Part shown: positions 24,169 through 33,208 of the stretch, piece by piece
How positions within the stretch are numbered: the stretch's first letter is position 1
Layout: each line of letters starts with the position of its first letter
DNA from: Alphaproteobacteria bacterium
Lineage (GTDB): Bacteria; Pseudomonadota; Alphaproteobacteria; Micropepsales; Micropepsaceae
DNA: 64,000 nucleotides
Direction: 5' to 3'
Assembly: GCA_020852655.1 (NCBI GenBank)
Contig: JADZAI010000109.1
Location: 37,217 to 101,216, forward strand
The notes under the pieces: generated by a model
Told to the model about the DNA's origin: nothing
The model's input: only the letters and a program-made list of their open reading frames with translations
The model's database searches: none
Made by a program: the position numbers and the translations under genes

Positions 24169-26109
24169 TCAGACCTGAATGTCGACGACGCCGTCGCGCC
24201 AGGCCATGGGCTGGGCGGCGGCGGCCGTCATGTCGTTGATGGAGTCTTCCTGCCGGCGGAAGGCGCCGGCGTATCCGGAGTCGCGTGCGAAGGCCTGTCC
24301 CGAGCCTTGGTCGTTCAGCGTGAAGCTGATGCCGTCGTCGCCGAGCTGGACGCCGGCGTCGCGCAGGGCGGCTTCCAGGGCGCCTGAATCCCGTTTGAGC
24401 AGCTCGAAGGCCTGCGACGTGTCGGTCTGAAGAACGGCACTCAGCCTGCCGTCGCTGCCGGTTTCGAGGCGCACGTCCACACGCCCGATGCCCGGCGGAT
24501 CCAGCCGGATCTCGATCGCGCGTGTCGTGCCGTCCTTGCTGTGCACGCGGATCGCCACGGTCGGGACCGCGGCTGCGCGGCCGGGCGTCTCCCGCGTCAG
24601 CGCGACGCGGCTTTCGACGATGCGCTCCGGTTCCGCCGCCACGACCGGTTCGCCGTCATGTGCGGGCGACGCCGGAAGAACAGCGGTTTCCGCCAGCTTC
24701 ACCCCCTCATCCTTGGCCGCGGATTTTGTGCCGGTCTCCGCCGGTTGCGCCGCCGGGGCGCGGGCTTCAGGCGTTTCGGGCGATTTTTGAGCCTTGGCTG
24801 CGGGCTCGTGGCCGTCGCGCCTGGCCGTTGCCACACGTTCGGCTTTCGGCTTCGGCGACTCCGCCACCGGCGTAGCGCCCGCCGTTATGGACTCGGGCGG
24901 GGGGACAACGCCGTTGGCGGCGGTGGCTATCGTTGCGCGTATGCTTGCCGTGAGCGGCGTTGCTGACGCCGCGGCCTCGGTGGCCTTGGGAAGGATCGCG
25001 GCCGCCGCGGAATGGAGGCGAGCGGCGAGCGGCGTCGCCGCGGCCGGTTCCTCGCTCGCCTTGGGGAGCGCAGGCAATGCGGCTGGCGGATTGGCGGGAG
25101 CCTCGCGCCGGCGCGCCGGCAGGCCCGGCTCGCGGCCTGAGTGCAGGGCGGGCGTCTCCTGGGTCGTGCCGCCGCCAATGGCAGACGGCGTCGCTGCTGC
25201 CGGTGTCGGCGATGCAGGCCGGGGGCGTGCTGCCGCGATCGGCTCTGCGGCCCGGGAAGGCGCTGGGACGAGGCCGCCTCGTGCCGGTCCGTGCGCCGCC
25301 GTCCCGATATGTGTCGTCGTCGCAGGCGTCGGTGTTGCAGCGGTTGGCGTCGTCGGTGTCGCCGCGGCCGGGGCGTTCGCGAGAGCATCTTTGGACTGTA
25401 CCGGCGTAGCGCCGAGGTCGTGCGGGATGATCGCCGCTGACGTCTCGGTCGCCGCGGCGGCTGTCGCGATTGCCGCAGGTGTGTGCGCCGTGCCTGCTCC
25501 GGCTGTTGTTGCAGGCTTCAGGTGCCCTGACGTTCCTGACGTCGGATCGTCCTTGGGCGCCGCGACAGGGGTGCCGCCTGTGGTTGGCGCGGCAGAGGCC
25601 CGTGTCGTCTTTGCCGCTGGTTGAACGCCTGCGCCGGTGTCCGGAAGGGCAGCTGCTGCGCGGGTCAGGACATGATCGGCGGCCAGGGGCCGGACGGCTT
25701 CACCGTGCGCGACGGACGCACCAGGCGTCGAGGGCTTCGGCGCGGGCGCATCAGGTGAGGCGTGGGTGGCGGCCGAGGGGACGGGGAGCGGCGCGAGGGG
25801 TACGGCAGTCGGGGTAGTCGCAGCGGTGTCGGCGCCAGCGGTAGCCGTGTCGGCTGGAGCGGGATGCGGTTTGGTTGCCGGTGCCGCCGGCGCTTTCGGC
25901 GCGGCCTTGCGCGCCGCCGGCTCCGTGGCCGGTGTCGCCGCCTCGGCTTTCGCGGGCCGCTTCTCCGGAACCAGCAGGGCGGCGGATTTCGGCATCGCGG
26001 CCGAGCCGAGCAGATGCGCGAACGCCGCAGCCGTCGCTGCACCCGGCGTCGTGGGCGCGGCGGGCGGCTTGCCTGCGATCGTCTTCAGCGCTGTCGCGCC
26101 CGTCTGCAT
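24169..26109 (-). CDS. fliK: flagellar hook-length control protein FliK
   Basis: 646 aa. A very long low-complexity Ala/Pro/Thr-rich N-terminal two-thirds (about 1-480) precedes a compact C-terminal Flg_hook domain (about 500-600) with the signature LDPPGIGRVDVRLETGSDGRLSAVLQTD and ALEAALRDAGVQLGDDGISF. FliK acts as a molecular ruler and switches the export gate to filament substrates. Length and composition vary widely in the family, so the call rests on the C-terminal domain and the position before flgD-flgE. A strong -24/-12 element lies just upstream. Confidence 0.9.
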   Translation of the reverse strand: MQTGATALKTIAGKPPAAPTTPGAATAAAFAHLLGSAAMPKSAALLVPEKRPAKAEAATPATEPAARKAAPKAPAAPATKPHPAPADTATAGADTAATTPTAVPLAPLPVPSAATHASPDAPAPKPSTPGASVAHGEAVRPLAADHVLTRAAAALPDTGAGVQPAAKTTRASAAPTTGGTPVAAPKDDPTSGTSGHLKPATTAGAGTAHTPAAIATAAAATETSAAIIPHDLGATPVQSKDALANAPAAATPTTPTAATPTPATTTHIGTAAHGPARGGLVPAPSRAAEPIAAARPRPASPTPAAATPSAIGGGTTQETPALHSGREPGLPARRREAPANPPAALPALPKASEEPAAATPLAARLHSAAAAILPKATEAAASATPLTASIRATIATAANGVVPPPESITAGATPVAESPKPKAERVATARRDGHEPAAKAQKSPETPEARAPAAQPAETGTKSAAKDEGVKLAETAVLPASPAHDGEPVVAAEPERIVESRVALTRETPGRAAAVPTVAIRVHSKDGTTRAIEIRLDPPGIGRVDVRLETGSDGRLSAVLQTDTSQAFELLKRDSGALEAALRDAGVQLGDDGISFTLNDQGSGQAFARDSGYAGAFRRQEDSINDMTAAAAQPMAWRDGVVDIQV

Positions 26110-26145
26110 TGGCCGGATGGAGTCCCTTGCGTGTCGAGGCGACCA

Positions 26146-26161
26146 AGCAAGGGCGGGGCCA
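26146..26161 (-). promoter_or_regulatory. sigma-54 promoter of fliK-flgD
   Basis: On the minus strand TGGCCCCGCCCTTGCT matches TGGCAC-N5-TTGC(A/T) closely, with exact GG-N10-GC spacing. The predicted start lies about 25 nt before the fliK ATG. It is the best of the sigma-54 candidates in the window. Confidence 0.7.
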
Positions 26162-26281
26162 TCAGATATGGCATGCCATTCGCGGAAGCAGCACAAGATG
26201 TTGTAGGCGCGAAGCGCAGATGCGCGGGAAAGTTTTGCATCGCGGTCGCTTTCTGCCGGGTGCGCGGCGCCCGGCGGGCGC

Positions 26282-26297
26282 TGGCCTGTCCGTTGCA
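26282..26297 (+). promoter_or_regulatory. sigma-54 promoter of flgK-flgL
   Basis: TGGCCTGTCCGTTGCA on the plus strand has GG-N10-GC spacing and a perfect -12 (TTGCA). Transcription would start near 26308, leaving a leader of about 145 nt before flgK. The 343-bp gap at 26110-26452 thus holds two divergent sigma-54 promoters about 120 bp apart; FlbD enhancer sites would be expected in or near it but were not identified. Confidence 0.65.
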
Positions 26298-26452
26298 ATT
26301 CATCTCGTCATGACCTCGCCCGGACGAGAGACGGAACTGGCGCGATCCGCAGGATTGGCGCGGTGCGGTGGTTGCCGTCCGGCAACCATGCCGATGACGC
26401 CCGGCAGAAATGTCCGCCTTCCGGCAAATGATTCCGCCTGCGGAGACCAGTC

Positions 26453-28588
26453 ATGAGCATCACGGCTATGCTCAACGCCGGCCTGTCGACGCTTCTGGCC
26501 AACCAGACGGCGCTGCGGGTCACCTCGTCGAACATCGCGAATGTGAACACGCCCGGCTATGTGCGCCGCACGGTCCAGTTCGAGACCGACACGGCCGGCA
26601 GCCAGATGGGCGGCATCAACGTCGCCTCGGTGGATCGCGCGGTAAACAACTACCTCGCTTCGGAGCGCCTCAGCTCGGCGTCGAATGCCGGCGAAACCGA
26701 CATCGCCGAAAAATTCCTGGACCAGCTCCAGTCGAGCCTGGGCAATGTCAACGACGGCCGCGACCCGGCGTCGCGCTGGGCGGATGTGACCGCGGAACTC
26801 ACCTCCGTCGCCAACGACCCGTCGTCGATCGTCAAGCGCTCGCAACTGCTCCAGTCGCTCGGCGACTTCACGCAAGGCGTCCAGACGCTGTCGGACCAGG
26901 TCCAGAGCCTGCGCAAGCAGGCGGATGGCGAGATCACGGCCACCGTCGAACGCATCAACCAGTTGGTCGACCAGATTTCCGATCTCAACATGCCCATTCA
27001 GCGCGCGATGCTGGGCGGCGATACGGCCACGCCGCTGCTCGACCAGCGCGATTCCGCCGTCCGCGAGCTCGCTTCGCTGATCGAGATCCGATACGAGCAG
27101 GGCGAATCCGGCCGGGCCACCATCTCGACGCCGTCCGGCTATACGCTGGTCAGCCAGAACAGCTCCGAGATCCGTCATCTCGAGATCGCGACGCCCGGTC
27201 CCGAAACGACGTTTCCGACCATTACCGTCGTGCGCAAGGACCCCAAGTCGGGCGCGCAGATCGGCAGCCCGGCCGCGCTGGAGCCGCATGTCTCCGGCGG
27301 CAAGCTCGGCGCGCTTTTGGAACTGCGTGACCGCACGCTGCCGGACATCGCATCCGAGATCGGCACGATGGCGGCCGGCGCCACCGAAGCGCTCAACGCT
27401 GCGCATAACGCGTCCACGACGGTTCCACCGCCTGCCACGCTGACCGGGCGCGCCACCGGGCTGCTCGCCGGCGACAGCCTCGGCTTCACCGGCAACACCT
27501 CGTTCGCGATCGTATCCAGCACCGGCGCGCTGGTGCGCCGCGTCGATGTCGACTTCGATGCGGGAACCCTGTCGGTCAACGGCGGTGCGGCCACTGCCTT
27601 CGGCGGCACGATCGGCGGCTTCACCTCTGCGCTCAACACCGCCCTCGGCGCCGACGGTTCCGCGAGCTTCGTCAACGGCGTCATGACGCTGGGCGCCACC
27701 TCCGGCAACGGAATCGCCGTGCAGCAGGACCCGGCCGATCCGTCAGACCGTGCCGGCCGCGGCTTTTCCCATGCGTTCGGCCTCAACGATCTCCTGACGG
27801 CGACCGCGCCGTCGAGCTATGCGACCGGGCTCTCGCTCGGCGACGCGCACGGCTTCACGGCGGGCCAGCAACTGATGTTTGCGGTGCGTGCGCCGGACGG
27901 TGCCCTCGGTCCCAGCCTGACCTATACGGTGGGCGGGGCGAATATGAGCGACGTGGTCGCCGGCCTGAATGCCGCCGTCGGCGCGACGGGATCGTTCGCC
28001 CTCGACACGTCGGGCCAGTTGACCTTCACGGCGGTGAGTGGCGGTCGGCTGGAGGTGCAGCGCGACACGACGCAGCGCGGTGCGACCGGCCAGTCGCTGA
28101 GCGCCATGTTCGGCCTCGGCCAGGGTGCGCAAGCGCTTCAGGCATCCGGATTCGGCGTGCGCGCCAGCCTGGCCCAGAACCCTACCGGCTTTGCGCTCGC
28201 GCAACTGGACATGACTGCGGCGTCGACCACCGGTTCGATCGTGCTCGCGTCAGCGGACGGGAAGGGCGCGGCCGCCCTGCTGGGCGCGGCAAACTCGGCA
28301 ACGTTCCGCGCCGCCGGATCGCTCCAGGGGCGGACGGCCTCGATCCAGGATTTTTCCAGCGCCTTCGTCGTGAGCCTCGGCCAGCGCGCGTCGGCCGCTT
28401 CGGTCGCAGCCGACGATGCGAGCGCCCTCGCCTCGAATGTCGAGCAGCGCGCAGCCGCGACGGAAGGCGTCAATCTCGATGAAGAACTGGCGGCGATGAT
28501 GATGTACCAGCAGGCCTACAATGCCGGCGCGCGCATCATGACGACGGCGCAAAATCTCTACGACGCGCTTCTTTCCATCCTAAAGTAG
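26453..28588 (+). CDS. flgK: flagellar hook-associated protein 1 FlgK
   Basis: 711-aa first hook-filament junction protein. The N-terminus (ITAMLNAGLSTLLANQTALRVTSSNIANVNTPGYVRR) and C-terminus (EGVNLDEELAAMMMYQQAYNAGARIMTTAQNLYDALLSI) form the conserved D0/D1 helices. It is longer than the roughly 550-aa enteric protein because of an enlarged Gly/Ala/Thr-rich middle. It is exported after FliK switching and forms the junction with FlgL; flgL follows 10 bp downstream. Confidence 0.96.
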   Translation: MSITAMLNAGLSTLLANQTALRVTSSNIANVNTPGYVRRTVQFETDTAGSQMGGINVASVDRAVNNYLASERLSSASNAGETDIAEKFLDQLQSSLGNVNDGRDPASRWADVTAELTSVANDPSSIVKRSQLLQSLGDFTQGVQTLSDQVQSLRKQADGEITATVERINQLVDQISDLNMPIQRAMLGGDTATPLLDQRDSAVRELASLIEIRYEQGESGRATISTPSGYTLVSQNSSEIRHLEIATPGPETTFPTITVVRKDPKSGAQIGSPAALEPHVSGGKLGALLELRDRTLPDIASEIGTMAAGATEALNAAHNASTTVPPPATLTGRATGLLAGDSLGFTGNTSFAIVSSTGALVRRVDVDFDAGTLSVNGGAATAFGGTIGGFTSALNTALGADGSASFVNGVMTLGATSGNGIAVQQDPADPSDRAGRGFSHAFGLNDLLTATAPSSYATGLSLGDAHGFTAGQQLMFAVRAPDGALGPSLTYTVGGANMSDVVAGLNAAVGATGSFALDTSGQLTFTAVSGGRLEVQRDTTQRGATGQSLSAMFGLGQGAQALQASGFGVRASLAQNPTGFALAQLDMTAASTTGSIVLASADGKGAAALLGAANSATFRAAGSLQGRTASIQDFSSAFVVSLGQRASAASVAADDASALASNVEQRAAATEGVNLDEELAAMMMYQQAYNAGARIMTTAQNLYDALLSILK

Positions 28589-28598
28589 GACGCTTCGC

Positions 28599-29528
28599 AT
28601 GGAACGCGTTTCGACCCTGATGCTGCGGACGTCCATGCTCTCGGACTTCAGCCGCACGCAGCGCACGCTGCTGGATGCGCAGAAGGAAGTCGCGACCGGG
28701 CAGCGCATCAACGCCTTCTCGGATTCGCCCTCGGACCTGCCGGGCCTCATCGCGGCGCGCGCCGCTGCGGCGCGGTCCGAAGACTATCTCAACAGCGCCA
28801 AGGCCGTGCAGACGCGCACCGACCTTCAGGACTTCCACATCGGCGAACTGGCGAGCGAGGCGAACGACCTGCGCCAGACAGTCTTCAACGCGATCAGCAC
28901 CGGCGACGGTTCCGAACTGCGCGCGGCGGCAAGCGCGACGCTGCAACGCATGAACTCGCTGCTCAACGCCCAGCTCGACGGCAAGTATATCTATGCCGGC
29001 ACGCGCCAAGACACGAAGCCGGTGACAGCCGCCACGCTCGATGAGCTGCTCGCGGCGCCGAGCACGGCGAGCGTGTTCCAGAACAACAGCACGATCCAGA
29101 GCGCCCAGGTCGATGCCTACCAGTCCATCAGCTACGGCAAGCTGGCGAGCGATCTCGGCCAGCCGCTGATGGACACGCTGCGCCAGTTCGCCGCGTTCGA
29201 TGCGGGCGCATCCGGTCCGCTCGCGACGCCGCTGACGGATGCGCAAAAGACGTTCCTCACTTCGATGCTGACCCCGCTGGAGGATGCATCCAAGGGGCTC
29301 AATGCGCAGCAGGCGACCAACGGCATCGCCACGAAGGCGGCGGAGGATGCCGTCGACCGGCACGGCGCCATGCAGGACCGGCTCAAGGGGCTGATTTCCG
29401 ACATCACCGATGTCGACATGGCGGAGGCGATCTCCAAGCTGAACAACGCCCAGGTGGCGATGCAGGCCTCGGCCCAGACCTTCTCGGTGGTGCAGGGGCT
29501 CTCGCTGCTCGACTTCCTGAACTTCTAG
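28599..29528 (+). CDS. flgL: flagellar hook-associated protein 3 FlgL
   Basis: 309-aa flagellin-like junction protein. The N-terminal helix (TLMLRTSMLSDFSRTQRTLLDAQKEVATGQRINAFSDSP) and C-terminal helix (DITDVDMAEAISKLNNAQVAMQASAQTFSVVQGLSLLDFL) are typical of FlgL. It sits between FlgK and the filament. No flagellin gene lies in this window. Confidence 0.95.
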   Translation: MERVSTLMLRTSMLSDFSRTQRTLLDAQKEVATGQRINAFSDSPSDLPGLIAARAAAARSEDYLNSAKAVQTRTDLQDFHIGELASEANDLRQTVFNAISTGDGSELRAAASATLQRMNSLLNAQLDGKYIYAGTRQDTKPVTAATLDELLAAPSTASVFQNNSTIQSAQVDAYQSISYGKLASDLGQPLMDTLRQFAAFDAGASGPLATPLTDAQKTFLTSMLTPLEDASKGLNAQQATNGIATKAAEDAVDRHGAMQDRLKGLISDITDVDMAEAISKLNNAQVAMQASAQTFSVVQGLSLLDFLNF

Positions 29529-29563
29529 CCTTCCGGGGGCGCGGGCGGTAAAAGCGCGCTCCC

Positions 29564-30700
29564 ATGATCGACCTCAACCTTGGAAAGCCGCGCGCGGAAA
29601 CCCGCGTCGTCGTCGCCATGTCCGGCGGCGTCGACTCGACGGTGACGGCTGCCCTCGTGAAGGAGGCCGGCTACGACACGGTCGGGATCACGCTCCAGCT
29701 CTACGACCACGGCGAAGCGGTGAAGCGGAAGGGCGCGTGCTGCGCCGGGGCCGACATCCGCGACGCGCGCGCCGGCGCGGCGGCGATCGGCATTCCGCAC
29801 TATGTGCTGGATTTCGAGACGCGGTTTCGCGAGCAGGTGATCGAGCCTTTCGCCGACGCCTATCTCAACGGCGAGACGCCGGTGCCCTGCATCCGCTGCA
29901 ACGAGACGGTGAAGTTCGCCGACCTCGCGGCGATCGCGCGCGATCTCGGCGCCGATGTGCTGGCGACCGGACATTATGTCCGCCGGGTCGAGGGCGCCCA
30001 CGGGCCGGAGCTGCATCGCGCCGCCGACGCGAGCCGGGACCAGAGCTATTTCCTCTTTTCCATGACGCGCGCGCAGCTCGGCTTCGTGCATTTCCCGCTC
30101 GGCGCCATACCGAAGAGCGAGACGCGGGCGCATGCGATCCGGCTCGGCCTCGCGGTCGCCGACAAGCCGGACAGCCAGGATATCTGCTTCGTGCCCGAGG
30201 GCCGCTACGGCGACGTCGTGCGCCGCCTGCGGGCGCAGGCCGAGGCGCCGGGCGACATCGTGCATGTCGACGGCCGGGTGCTCGGCGGCCATGCCGGCCT
30301 CGCCAACTACACGGTCGGCCAGCGCCGCGGGCTCGACCTCAAGACGGCCAACGAGGCGCTCTATGTGGTGCGCCTGGAGCCGCGGCTGAAGCAGGTCGTC
30401 GTCGGCCCGCGCGAGGCGCTGCGGGTGCGGGAGATCGCGCTGAACGGCGTGAACTGGCTGGGCGATGTGCCGCTCGGGCCTGAGCCGCAGGCGGTGCTCG
30501 CCCGGGTGCGCTCGACGCGGCCGCCGGTCGAGGCCTCGGTGAAGCTGGAAGACGGCGTCGCGCGGGTTTCGCTGGCCGGTGGGGAAGAGGGCGTCGCGCC
30601 GGGCCAGGCCTGCGTGTTCTACGACGCCTCGGGCAGCGGCCGCGTCCTCGGCGGCGGATGGATCGCACGGCCGGGCGCGGCACCGGCCCGGGCCGCCTGA
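29564..30700 (+). CDS. mnmA: tRNA-specific 2-thiouridylase MnmA
   Basis: 378 aa. It thiolates U34 of tRNA-Lys, -Glu and -Gln using sulfur passed from a cysteine desulfurase. The PP-loop motif SGGVDS is at 20-25; the catalytic cysteines are C112 ([10 protein letters not shown]) and the Cys of [10 protein letters not shown]; the GHYVRR region and C-terminal barrel domains are in order. Its 36-bp spacing from flgL and lack of relation to flagella suggest separate expression. Confidence 0.95.
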   Translation: MIDLNLGKPRAETRVVVAMSGGVDSTVTAALVKEAGYDTVGITLQLYDHGEAVKRKGACCAGADIRDARAGAAAIGIPHYVLDFETRFREQVIEPFADAYLNGETPVPCIRCNETVKFADLAAIARDLGADVLATGHYVRRVEGAHGPELHRAADASRDQSYFLFSMTRAQLGFVHFPLGAIPKSETRAHAIRLGLAVADKPDSQDICFVPEGRYGDVVRRLRAQAEAPGDIVHVDGRVLGGHAGLANYTVGQRRGLDLKTANEALYVVRLEPRLKQVVVGPREALRVREIALNGVNWLGDVPLGPEPQAVLARVRSTRPPVEASVKLEDGVARVSLAGGEEGVAPGQACVFYDASGSGRVLGGGWIARPGAAPARAA

Positions 30701-30716
30701 ACCGGCGCCTAAATGG

Positions 30717-30746
30717 TTGACATGCGGGGGCGGTGCGAACTAAGAG
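30717..30746 (+). promoter_or_regulatory. candidate tRNA promoter
   Basis: A consensus -35 TTGACA (30717-30722) is followed after 18 nt by a poor -10 TAAGAG (30741-30746). This would start transcription about 8 nt before the tRNA. The -35 is perfect; the -10 is weak. Confidence 0.5.
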
Positions 30747-30760
30747 CCGCCCTCCGTTGT

Positions 30761-30835
30761 GGCAGCGTAGCTCAGCGGTAGAGCAGGGGAATCATAATCC
30801 CTTGGTCGGCGGTTCAAATCCGTCCGCTGCTACCA
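30761..30835 (+). tRNA. tRNA-Met (CAU), elongator type
   Basis: A 75-nt cloverleaf can be drawn: acceptor GGCAGCG/CGCTGCT, D-arm GCTC...GAGC, anticodon stem GGGGA/TCCCT with loop ATCATAA (anticodon CAT), T-arm GGCGG/CCGTC with loop TTCAAAT, discriminator A and encoded CCA. The paired first position and the absence of the initiator GGG/CCC anticodon stem argue against fMet. The tRNA-Ile2 alternative (lysidine-modified CAU) is less likely because the body resembles elongator Met. Confidence 0.93.
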
Positions 30836-30908
30836 CCTGAATTACCCTTTGCGCGGGCGGGCCGGGCTAGTGTTCCCGCGCCCCCGAAGCGGCTCAAGGT
30901 GCGCCCTC

Positions 30909-32126
30909 ATGCCCGTGACCCTCGACGACGTGCGCGCCGCGCAGAAGCTGATCGCCGGCCGCGTCTCGCGCACGCCCTTCAACCGCGCCCGCACGCTCTC
31001 CGACATCACCGGCGCGGAGGTGTTCCTGAAGTTCGAGAACCTCCAGTTCACCGCCTCGTTCAAGGAGCGCGGCGCGCTGAACAAGCTGTCGAGCCTCAGC
31101 GAGGACGAGCGCCGGCGCGGCGTCATCGCGATGAGCGCCGGCAACCACGCCCAGGGCGTCGCCTATCATGCGCGCAAGCTGGGCATCCCGGCGACCATCG
31201 TGATGCCGCTCGGCACGCCCTTCGTGAAGATCAACCAGACGCAGGAACATGGCGCGCGGGTGATCGTCGACGGCGAGGGGCTGGAGGCGGCGCGCCAGCT
31301 CGCCTACGACATCGCGGAGCGCGAGAACCTGATCTTCGTCCATCCCTATGACGACGACAGGATCATCGCCGGGGCCGGCACGGTGGCGCTGGAGATGCTG
31401 GAGGACCGTCCCGACCTCGACGCCATCATCGTGCCGATCGGCGGCGGCGGGCTGATCTCGGGCGTCGCGACGGCGGCCCGCGGCCTCAAGCCCGAGATCA
31501 AGGTCTATGGCGTCGAGACCGAGCTTTATCCGGGCATGTACAACGCGCTGAAGGGCGAGGACGAACCGGCCGGCGGCCAGTCGATCGCCGAGGGCATCGC
31601 GGTGCGCCTGATGGGCGAGCGCTGCATCGCGATCGTGAAAGAGCTGGTGAGCGATATCGTCCTCGTCGAAGAGGAGATGATCGAGCATTCGATCGCGCTG
31701 CTGCTGAACATCGAAAAGACGGTGACGGAAGGGGCGGGCGCCGCCGGCCTCGCGGCGCTGCTGACCAGGCCCGAACTCTTCCGCGGCAGGAAGGTCGGCC
31801 TGGTGCTCTGCGGCGGCAATATCGATCCGCGGCTGCTCTCGAACGTGATCCTGCGCGAGCTGTCGCGCGAGGGGCGCATCCTCAATTTCGCGGTGGCGAT
31901 CGAGGACCGGCCGGGCATCCTGGCGCGGGTCGCGACGCTGGTGGGCGAAGCGGGCGGCAACATCCTGGAGGTCACGCATAACCGCATGCTGATCCACATG
32001 CCGGCCAAGATCGCCGAGCTGCGCATCTCCGCCGAAGCCCGCGACAGCGACCACGCCCGCGAGATCATCGCCCATGTCCGCGACGCCGGCTTCAAGGTGC
32101 GCGAGATCGGCGCGGGCGGGGGCTAG
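30909..32126 (+). CDS. ilvA: threonine ammonia-lyase (IlvA/TdcB type with ACT)
   Basis: 405-aa PLP enzyme converting threonine (or serine) to 2-oxobutyrate (pyruvate) and ammonia. The PLP lysine is K52 in SFKERGALNKL; SAGNHAQGVAYHA and the Gly loop IPIGGGGLISG bind the cofactor. A single C-terminal ACT domain (about 325-400, DRPGILARVATLVGEAGGNILEVTHNR) makes it the short form common in alphaproteobacteria. ATG 30909 is chosen because the protein begins MPVTLDDVRAA; an earlier in-frame start lies before any conserved residue. Confidence 0.92.
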   Translation: MPVTLDDVRAAQKLIAGRVSRTPFNRARTLSDITGAEVFLKFENLQFTASFKERGALNKLSSLSEDERRRGVIAMSAGNHAQGVAYHARKLGIPATIVMPLGTPFVKINQTQEHGARVIVDGEGLEAARQLAYDIAERENLIFVHPYDDDRIIAGAGTVALEMLEDRPDLDAIIVPIGGGGLISGVATAARGLKPEIKVYGVETELYPGMYNALKGEDEPAGGQSIAEGIAVRLMGERCIAIVKELVSDIVLVEEEMIEHSIALLLNIEKTVTEGAGAAGLAALLTRPELFRGRKVGLVLCGGNIDPRLLSNVILRELSREGRILNFAVAIEDRPGILARVATLVGEAGGNILEVTHNRMLIHMPAKIAELRISAEARDSDHAREIIAHVRDAGFKVREIGAGGG

Positions 32127-32244
32127 GCGCGGCGGGCAACCGGGCATTTGCCTGCGACAATCAAGTCTTTGACTCCCGCTCCCCGCTCGCAGACGCTCGC
32201 AGCTCAAGGCGATCGGGCGACGGCCCGCCGGTGAGGAGGGCAGG

Positions 32245-32637
32245 ATGCGGGGGTGGATCGGGCTTCTGGCCATGGGCGCTGCGCTAAGCTGGGCGCTTGT
32301 TCCTATGGCTCAGGCGCAGGGGACGACGCCCGACCAGCAGGCGGACTCGCAGGGTGCCCCGCCCGCCCCACCTGCGGGCGACGCCCAACCGCCCGGCGAT
32401 GCCCAACCTCCCGCCGACGCTCAGCCGACGGGGGACGAGCCCTGGATGAAGTGCTCCTCCACGCCGACCGACCTGACACCCGACCAGGCGAGGGCGTTGG
32501 TCCAGGAGTGCGGCGGTTGCCAAAACGTGCCGCTCTCGGTCGCAGCCGTTCTGGATTGGGAGTGCAAGCAGGACTGCGCCGGCGACGGGAGGCCGAGATT
32601 GCCCGATCCCTATCCCTGGACCTGCCTCGGCCCGTAG
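32245..32637 (+). CDS. small secreted Pro-rich, Cys-containing protein
   Basis: 130 aa, not recognised. A clear signal peptide (about 1-24, cleaved after AQA) leads into a degenerate repeat of the type GDAQPP/ADAQPT (about 43-63), then a C-terminal domain with six cysteines (KCSS, ECGGCQN, WECKQDC, WTCLG). The pattern suggests a disulfide-bonded periplasmic or secreted domain on a flexible linker. It follows ilvA by about 120 bp. Confidence 0.7.
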   Translation: MRGWIGLLAMGAALSWALVPMAQAQGTTPDQQADSQGAPPAPPAGDAQPPGDAQPPADAQPTGDEPWMKCSSTPTDLTPDQARALVQECGGCQNVPLSVAAVLDWECKQDCAGDGRPRLPDPYPWTCLGP

Positions 32638-32652
32638 GCCGGCCAACGCGCG

Positions 32653-33093
32653 CTACCGCTCCGCCTTCACGCTCAGCACGATGGAGGACATCGTGCGCTG
32701 GATGCCTTTCAGGCGGCCGATATGGTCGAGCAGCGTGTCGAGGCGTTCGGTGGTGTCGGCGGCGAGTTCGGCGATGAGGTCGAATTCGCCGGAGACGGTG
32801 GCGAGGCGCTTCAGTTCAGGCAGGGCCTTCAGGTCGGCCACCACGCGGTCCTGGAGTTTCGGATCGACGCTCAGCATCACATGGGCGCGGATGAGACGGG
32901 CGGCGCGCGGGTCGGCGCGGCGGATCGTGTAGCCGCGGATTTCGCCGCTCGCCTCCAGACGCGCGATGCGGTCCTGCACCGTGGAGCGGGCGAGCCTGAG
33001 CTGTTCGCTCAGCGCCGTGACGCTGGCGCGGGCGTCGGCTTCGAGGAGGTCGAGCAGGCGCTGGTCGGTGGCGTCCATGAGCGGATCCGTCAT
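32653..33093 (-). CDS. Lrp/AsnC-family regulator of the lysine cluster
   Basis: 146 aa. An N-terminal HTH (about 8-65, LDLLEADARASVTALSEQLRLARSTVQDRIARLE) precedes an RAM ligand-binding domain (LKRLATVSGEFDLIAELAADT, GRLKGIQRTMSSIVLS). It diverges from the saccharopine-dehydrogenase-like gene across 115 bp, the usual arrangement for an Lrp-type sensor of the amino acid its neighbours degrade, plausibly lysine. A second ATG at 33078 is also possible. Confidence 0.88.
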   Translation of the reverse strand: MTDPLMDATDQRLLDLLEADARASVTALSEQLRLARSTVQDRIARLEASGEIRGYTIRRADPRAARLIRAHVMLSVDPKLQDRVVADLKALPELKRLATVSGEFDLIAELAADTTERLDTLLDHIGRLKGIQRTMSSIVLSVKAER

Positions 33094-33208
33094 TTCGGCG
33101 GGAAGCCGTCATTATAACGGACAAATCGCGCCAGATCGACGGTTTGAACGCTCCAAACCGGCGGCGCCGCGGCCCATCTTCCGGGAACACGACGGAGGCA
33201 TTTGGGTC

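Noticed and set aside
30761..30835. tRNA-Ile2 or initiator tRNA-fMet instead of elongator Met
   Set aside because: The first acceptor pair can form and the anticodon stem lacks the three G-C pairs of fMet; the overall body resembles elongator Met. Ile2 cannot be fully excluded without checking for tilS identity elements.
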